Part shown: positions 59,679 through 64,000 of the stretch, in pieces | How the letters are laid out: every line of letters begins with the position of its first letter | How positions within the stretch are numbered: the first letter of the stretch is position 1 | Origin: JANQPC01 sp039208375 | Lineage (GTDB): Bacteria > Pseudomonadota > Alphaproteobacteria > Rhodobacterales > Rhodobacteraceae | DNA: 64,000 nt | Assembly: GCA_039208375.1 (NCBI GenBank) | Contig: JBCCRC010000010.1 | Coordinates: forward strand, 1-64,000 | Direction of reading: 5' to 3' | The notes under the pieces: model-generated | Seen by the model: only the letters and a program-made list of their open reading frames with translations | Told to the model about the DNA's origin: nothing | Database searches by the model: none | Position numbers and translations under genes: made by a program

Positions 59679-61448
59679 TTAGGGAAGAAGGAGCAGCGAT
59701 GTCCCGCCAAATTCCAGCGCGTTCAGGGCCGGCGGGCCAAGCTGATAGCGGCCCTCAAGCAAGGTATCGATTATTTCGGCCTGAAGCTGGGCATTTGTGG
59801 TCGTGCCAAGCCACGCAGGCCGCAGTCGAACAAGAGGCCCCTCCTCATCGGGAGCAGGACCAAACGCGTGAACCACTTCGCGCGTAATCATCGTGAAGAT
59901 CACGAACTGTTCGCTCTGGCGCCCGGGCCAAAGATCAAGCCGTGCGGCCAGGCAGCCCGGGTTGCCCCCGGGCGTGCGCCGGTTGCACGCTTCGGTCAGG
60001 CGGGCCACTTGATCGGGCGTCTCCCGCGCAAAGAGATCTGTGGGAAGTTCGGCCCCCGCCGGCCGCACCGGTATGGCGTTGCGCAGGGCCATCAGGGTTT
60101 CAGCCTGTACGCTCGGCGGTACGCGATTCTCAAACGCATACCGGCTATCTGAGGCTGAAAGCGCGACGCGTCGGTCTTCGAGCACGCCACGATCCTCGCC
60201 CCCGGCAACTGCCACAAGACGATCAAGCGCGGCGGCGCCGGGTCGACCCCATTCGCGCCCGATGGCCCAAAGATCAAGCGCTTCGGCGGGCACTGTGCCC
60301 GCCTCAAATCGCGCCACCTGGTTTGCCGCAGACAGGCGCTGAGGATTTAAAAGCGGGCTGAGCCAGGCGATCGCAAGGGCTAGCGCAGCGAGGGCTACAG
60401 CCCCATTGGCTTGCCGGATGCGGGCCATCCATCCAGCCCCGGGCAGGATCGCGACAGCATAGGCAACGCCATAGGCCATCATGACCACCGCCGCCGAGAG
60501 GGCCGCGAGCCTGTCGGGCGACCAGCCATATTGGCTAACCCGTTCGGTCACCGAATAGATCGCAAGGCCCGCCAGGCCGGGCACGATCAGCGCCAGTGCA
60601 GCCGTCGCGCGCTGCATAAGACGGCCCCGCACGGCGCTCGCATCTTCCCCATCCACCGCGGCGCTCACGAGCAAGGCGGCCGCCGCACTCATGGTGATGA
60701 GCGAGGCCGCGATCGAAAGATCGCCAAAAATGCGCCCTAGGCCACGCAAGGCAAGCCCGCCCAGAAACACCGCCGTCACCGCCAGCACAATCGGCAGCAA
60801 AAGCCGCAGTAGGCGGATCGGCAGCATCGGTGACAGCACATTTGAAAGCTCAAAGGCAACGGCGGCGCCGAGGCCAAGCACAAGGCCCGAAAGGATGAAC
60901 GGGAGCGCTTCTACCGTGTTGATCCAGTCGATCAGTTCGATTCCAACAAGCTGCAACAGCGCGTCGCTAAGATAGAGTATCAGCCAGAAGAGCCCGAGAA
61001 ACAGGACAGCGGCGGCAGAGCGCACCGTCGCTTGCCAGGCGACCCCGAAAAGCGTGGGGTAATGCATCCAACGGCGGCCCTGCCCGAGCCCCGCGATCAG
61101 GTAGGGGATCGGAAGCGTCGTCGAAAGGACCATTGCGGCAATGGGATGGCCGGTTTCGACAAAAGCGCCAACCGTTTCGAACCGCATGCTGGCAGAGGTG
61201 GCAAGAATTGAAAGCGGCACTGCGATCAGCCCGGCCCCCGCTAACGCCCGGCTCGGGGTGAGCGGGCCCAGCATGATCATGAGCGGGCCGAAAAAGCCCG
61301 CGGCGGCCGTGGCTACCGCGAGAATAGCGCGGCCGTTCTGAATTACGTCAGGCAGAAGCTCTGCGATCACCCAGAGCGCGAGCCCGGCCACTGCGCCGGT
61401 GGCCGTGAGGCTCACACGCAGAGGGATGGTTCGGTCTGGGCGTTCCAT
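59679..61448 (-). CDS. DUF4153 membrane protein
   Basis: 589 residues. About 12 hydrophobic segments in the first 380 (IPLRVSLTATGAVAGLALWV, then WLILYLSDALLQLVGIELI) and a soluble C-terminal third. The YLSDALLQLVGI region and the following helices match DUF4153. No function is known for it. It lies 71 bp upstream of the H-NOX gene on the same strand and might be co-transcribed. Confidence 0.8.
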   Translation of the reverse strand: MERPDRTIPLRVSLTATGAVAGLALWVIAELLPDVIQNGRAILAVATAAAGFFGPLMIMLGPLTPSRALAGAGLIAVPLSILATSASMRFETVGAFVETGHPIAAMVLSTTLPIPYLIAGLGQGRRWMHYPTLFGVAWQATVRSAAAVLFLGLFWLILYLSDALLQLVGIELIDWINTVEALPFILSGLVLGLGAAVAFELSNVLSPMLPIRLLRLLLPIVLAVTAVFLGGLALRGLGRIFGDLSIAASLITMSAAAALLVSAAVDGEDASAVRGRLMQRATAALALIVPGLAGLAIYSVTERVSQYGWSPDRLAALSAAVVMMAYGVAYAVAILPGAGWMARIRQANGAVALAALALAIAWLSPLLNPQRLSAANQVARFEAGTVPAEALDLWAIGREWGRPGAAALDRLVAVAGGEDRGVLEDRRVALSASDSRYAFENRVPPSVQAETLMALRNAIPVRPAGAELPTDLFARETPDQVARLTEACNRRTPGGNPGCLAARLDLWPGRQSEQFVIFTMITREVVHAFGPAPDEEGPLVRLRPAWLGTTTNAQLQAEIIDTLLEGRYQLGPPALNALEFGGTSLLLLP

Positions 61449-62090
61449 GGCGCCTCCGATGGCGTCCGGTAGGCGGCAAGCGTAAAGGGCCCGGGCCCCG
61501 GCTGGCGAGGGGGCGGTGATGGGCCAAAGTGTCTCATGCCGTACGGTGCCCGGTGGGCCCCGATGGCGGCAATCCGACCTGGGCGCGCGCCGGTGGATGG
61601 CTGCCGCAGCAACGGGCGCTCGGTGTGCTTGATCGAGGCAGGCGAGCCTACCCTTTGGTCGCGGCCCGTGACTTCATCCAAGGGCCCGCCCGCGGGAGCG
61701 GCGTCGCCCCTAACCCCGTTCCTGTGGCGATCGCGCGCTTTGCACCTTCGGCTTCGTTGCCGTCAGTTGGTCGGGACACTCCAACGCCTTGCGCCCGGCA
61801 CTGCCAAGGGCAGCCCGGGGGCAAGAACGTCACAGCCTGGATAGGCGGGCCCGCCTGGTGAGTGGCGTGACCGGCGGGAAACCCCGCATGTCCTACATGT
61901 ACTCTTACGGTACGGCGGCCTTCGGACAGCCTCTTGCGAGGCCGGAAACCACTTGGGTCAAGCGAGGCCCGGTTTTTTGCCCAAGCCGCGCAGGGATGCA
62001 TCGGGGGCGGGGTATAGAGCCGCTTGGTAAAGAACCCGAAACAGCAGCGCACGGTCGCCTGGATTTGCCTTCGCCCTGCCCCAACCCCAT
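61449..62090. other. GC-rich non-coding region with hairpins
   Basis: No gene is convincing in these 640 bp; frames on both strands lack domains. It is GC-rich and full of short stems: GCGGG-AAAC-CCCGC (61874-61887), GCCTC-TTGC-GAGGC (61929-61942), and GGGTC-AAGCGA-GGCCC followed by GG and T6 (about 61957-61980), which could be a plus-strand terminator. The conserved cores of tmRNA, RNase P RNA and SRP RNA that I looked for are absent. Confidence 0.4.
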
Positions 62091-62795
62091 ATGCGAGGCA
62101 TGTTGAAATTCACGCCCATCCTGCTTGCGATCCTCTATGCCGTGGCGATGTATCGCTTCTCTGCCTGGCGCACAGCCAAAGAGCTTGATCAACGCTCAAC
62201 CGAGCTTGCCGACCCTGTGCTAAAGCGGCTTTGTGACCGGATGGCAGACGCGCTCGATCTGCCCCGGATCAAGGTGCATATCTACGAAATCGATCCGGTC
62301 AACGGCCTTGCCGCGCCCGATGGGCGCATCTTCATCACCCGGGGCTTTTACCGCAAGTACCGCCAGGGCGAGGTTACACCGGAAGAGTTGGCCAGCGTCA
62401 TCGCGCATGAGCTTGGGCACGTAGCCCTTGGCCATTCTCGGCGCCGCATGATCGATTTTTCCGGCCAGAATGCGCTCCGCACCGCGCTTGCCATGGTCCT
62501 CTCGCGCTTCCTGCCCGGGATCGGCGTATGGATCGCTAACGGGCTCACAACGCTTCTGGCCGCGCGGCTGTCGCGCTCCGACGAATACGAAGCTGATGCA
62601 TACGCCTCGGCCCTCCTCACAAAGGCGGGGATCGGCACAGAGCCGCAGAAATCGCTCTTCGCCAAGCTTGAAGAGCTCACCCAATCCCGTTCTGGCGCTG
62701 TGCCCGCCTGGCTTATGAGCCACCCGCGCACGACCGATCGGGTGAAAGCCATCGAGTCGCTCGAAGCCAGGTGGCAAAGCGTCGAGGCAGAATGA
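62091..62795 (+). CDS. M48-family metallopeptidase
   Basis: 234 residues. One N-terminal membrane anchor (LKFTPILLAILYAVAMYRF), then a zinc peptidase domain with HELGH in VIAHELGHVALGH and third ligand Glu in RSDEYEADAYA. It resembles HtpX/BepA-like M48 proteases that act on membrane or periplasmic proteins. ATG 62100 is an alternative start, three codons in. No neighbours on its strand. Confidence 0.88.
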   Translation: MRGMLKFTPILLAILYAVAMYRFSAWRTAKELDQRSTELADPVLKRLCDRMADALDLPRIKVHIYEIDPVNGLAAPDGRIFITRGFYRKYRQGEVTPEELASVIAHELGHVALGHSRRRMIDFSGQNALRTALAMVLSRFLPGIGVWIANGLTTLLAARLSRSDEYEADAYASALLTKAGIGTEPQKSLFAKLEELTQSRSGAVPAWLMSHPRTTDRVKAIESLEARWQSVEAE

Positions 62796-62823
62796 CCCGG
62801 GCGGTTAAAGTTACTCCCTCACG

Positions 62824-62854
62824 AAAAACGGCCCGCGCCAAGGGCACGGGCCGT
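62824..62854 (-). terminator. rpmG terminator
   Basis: ACGGCCCG and CGGGCCGT stem (62828-62854); on the minus strand it is followed by T5 (A5 at 62824-62828). It is 25 bp after the rpmG stop. Confidence 0.8.
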
Positions 62855-62879
62855 CGAAATCAACGCTCGGCAAGATCGC

Positions 62880-63047
62880 TTACTTGATCTTGCCTTCCTT
62901 GTATTCCACGTGCTTTCGGGCGACGGGGTCGTATTTGCGCACCGTCATCTTCTCGGTCATCGTACGTGCGTTTTTCTTCGTCACGTAGAAATGCCCGGTA
63001 TCCGCCGTGGAATTCAGGCGGATCTTGATCGTTGTCGGTTTCGCCAT
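62880..63047 (-). CDS. rpmG: 50S ribosomal protein L33
   Basis: 55 residues: MAKPTTIKIRLNSTADTGHF, YVTKKNARTMTEKMTVRKYD, PVARKHVEYKEGKIK. This is a complete L33 of the Cys-free, zinc-independent type, with the FYVTKKN and KYDPVARKHV-E-KIK signatures. It belongs to the large ribosomal subunit near the E site. It is a stand-alone gene with its own terminator. Confidence 0.97.
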   Translation of the reverse strand: MAKPTTIKIRLNSTADTGHFYVTKKNARTMTEKMTVRKYDPVARKHVEYKEGKIK

Positions 63048-63169
63048 CGCTGCCGTCTCCTGCGGAGGGAAGGCCCAATGGGCCTGCCCGGGAATTCATG
63101 GAGCCCGCCTTTTACCGGCGGGTCGGCCTAAGTCAATGGCTAAACGCGCCCCGCACACCGAGATAGGCG

Positions 63170-63874
63170 CTACGCGACGCCCATCGATTGGTGCACCCGC
63201 GCACGCGTGTCTTCACTGAGCGCCAGCGCGTCGGCAAGGCCGTTGAGGTAATTCGCCTCGGAATTGGTATCGACCTTCACGGCCATCAGCGACATCGCGT
63301 AAACCTGCGCCTTCATCGCGTCGCTGGTGTCCGCGGCTAACGCATGCACGTCGATGGGCTTGGCAAGCTCCGCCTCGATGAAGGCACGCTCTTCGGCGTC
63401 GAGATCACCCATGTGTTCGAGGATGCGATCGCGTTCGCCCTCGTCGATCTCGCCGTCGGCCTTCGCGGCCTGGATCATCGCACGGATCATCAACTTGGCG
63501 TTTTCTTCCATGGAATCCGTGGCGTTGGTGTTGCCGGTGAAGGCGTCGATCATCTGGCTCGCCTGAGTGGCGCCGGCGGCCGCCGAGCCCCCGAGCGCCG
63601 CCATCAGCCCGCCCATACCGGCGGCGGCCGTATCGGTGGCCTGGACTGACGCGCCTGTCCACTGATCGACCATAGATTTCAGTCCTTCAGCGCCGCCGGG
63701 CACCCCCATCTTTTCAAGCATCCCGCCCATCTGGTCGGTCATCCCCGCTAACGCGGGGTTGCTGGCCATCGCCTGCTGCATCCCGGCCATGCCGCCCATC
63801 TCTTTGAATTTGTCATAGCCCTTTGAGGCCGCGAAACCGACGGCCAGCGTAGCCAATGTGCGAACAAAGCTCAT
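63170..63874 (-). CDS. DUF533 (YebE-type, TerB-like) protein
   Basis: 234 residues. N-terminal SFVRTLATLAVGFAASKGYDKFKEMGG, a Met/Gly-rich middle (about 25-115), then the DUF533 domain: LMIRAMIQAAKADGEIDEGERDRILEHMGDLDAEERAFIEAELAKPIDVHALAAD (blocks). The A-ADGEID-E segment is the TerB-like acidic motif that may bind metal. Function unknown; relatives sit in the inner membrane or periplasm. No clear partner here. Confidence 0.85.
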   Translation of the reverse strand: MSFVRTLATLAVGFAASKGYDKFKEMGGMAGMQQAMASNPALAGMTDQMGGMLEKMGVPGGAEGLKSMVDQWTGASVQATDTAAAGMGGLMAALGGSAAAGATQASQMIDAFTGNTNATDSMEENAKLMIRAMIQAAKADGEIDEGERDRILEHMGDLDAEERAFIEAELAKPIDVHALAADTSDAMKAQVYAMSLMAVKVDTNSEANYLNGLADALALSEDTRARVHQSMGVA

Positions 63875-64000
63875 GTTGGAAATCCCCTAAAGATGCGGGC
63901 AGGCAGCGCCCCATTGAGACGGTAACAGGATTCGGAGGGCCAGATCAGGGGGCGATTGCGCGCGGAGGGCTTTCAGCCGCCACGGATGATGGCAGACACG

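Noticed and set aside
61449..62090. RNase P RNA or tmRNA
   Set aside because: The RNase P core GAGGAAAGTCC and the tmRNA acceptor end are absent on both strands.
1..64000. CRISPR array, insertion sequence or tRNA gene
   Set aside because: No regularly spaced repeats, transposase motifs or complete tRNA cloverleaf with a GGTTCGA-type arm were seen by eye.

Overview
The window looks like a chromosomal segment of a Rhodobacteraceae (Roseobacter-type) alphaproteobacterium. The evidence is high G+C with strong GC3 bias, many ATGA-coupled operons, a perfect FNR-type box beside NnrS/NnrU/NsrR genes, DUF1127, an IolB/RpiR inositol cluster, and L33 and DUF533 genes of alphaproteobacterial type. This is inferred from protein features only; no database was searched.

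Layout. (1) 1-10 kb: a metal and siderophore block. A DUF364 operon (DUF4213/DUF364, a small protein, two paralogous amidotransferase-fold proteins, an MFS permease) converges on a FecCDE-type importer. Divergent from that importer run its binding protein, a DUF423 membrane protein, a siderophore-interacting reductase and a secreted Cys protein. (2) 10.2-12.9 kb: a lower-GC patch with a LysE exporter, a TetR regulator with two matching operators, a SnoaL-like protein and a methyltransferase. (3) 13-20.7 kb: a nitric-oxide block. An NsrR-like regulator with NnrS and NnrU is divergent from a seven-gene operon (DUF454, cupin, complete ABC importer, ICMT-like methyltransferase, second NnrS). The shared promoter has an FNR/Nnr box exactly 41.5 bp upstream of the centre of a long palindrome. 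(4) 20.8-31.9 kb: a MerR-controlled permease, a VIT/CCC1 carrier, a TroA-family Mn/Zn/Fe ABC importer, and a heterodimeric IrtAB/YbtPQ-like ABC pair with a flavodoxin-fold oxidoreductase. (5) 32-45 kb: the most unusual region. A leftward operon encodes an OsmC protein, a small ORF, a flavin monooxygenase, an FAD oxidoreductase, a truncated haemoglobin, a PAS-nucleotide cyclase with altered catalytic residues and a PAS histidine kinase. Next to it are DUF1127, a CysK-glutaredoxin fusion, a PLP decarboxylase, and a divergent PAS-kinase-receiver hybrid with an OmpR regulator. (6) 45-54 kb: a VTT membrane protein, a frameshifted membrane-protein gene, and a partial myo-inositol locus with GGAA-N6-TTCC operators. 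(7) 54-64 kb: AcnB, a probable small-RNA locus, an H-NOX plus HNOBA-GGDEF pair, DUF4153, M48 peptidase, L33 and DUF533.

How it fits together. Two themes dominate. One is metal handling, with several importers and associated reductases. The other is diatomic gas and redox sensing: NsrR/NnrS/NnrU, an H-NOX-coupled diguanylate cyclase, and a truncated haemoglobin co-transcribed with a cyclase and a kinase. Regions 3, 5 and 7 suggest layered NO or O2 responses feeding transcription, c-di-GMP and possibly a second cyclic nucleotide. The haemoglobin-cyclase-kinase cluster is the best candidate for an undescribed system.
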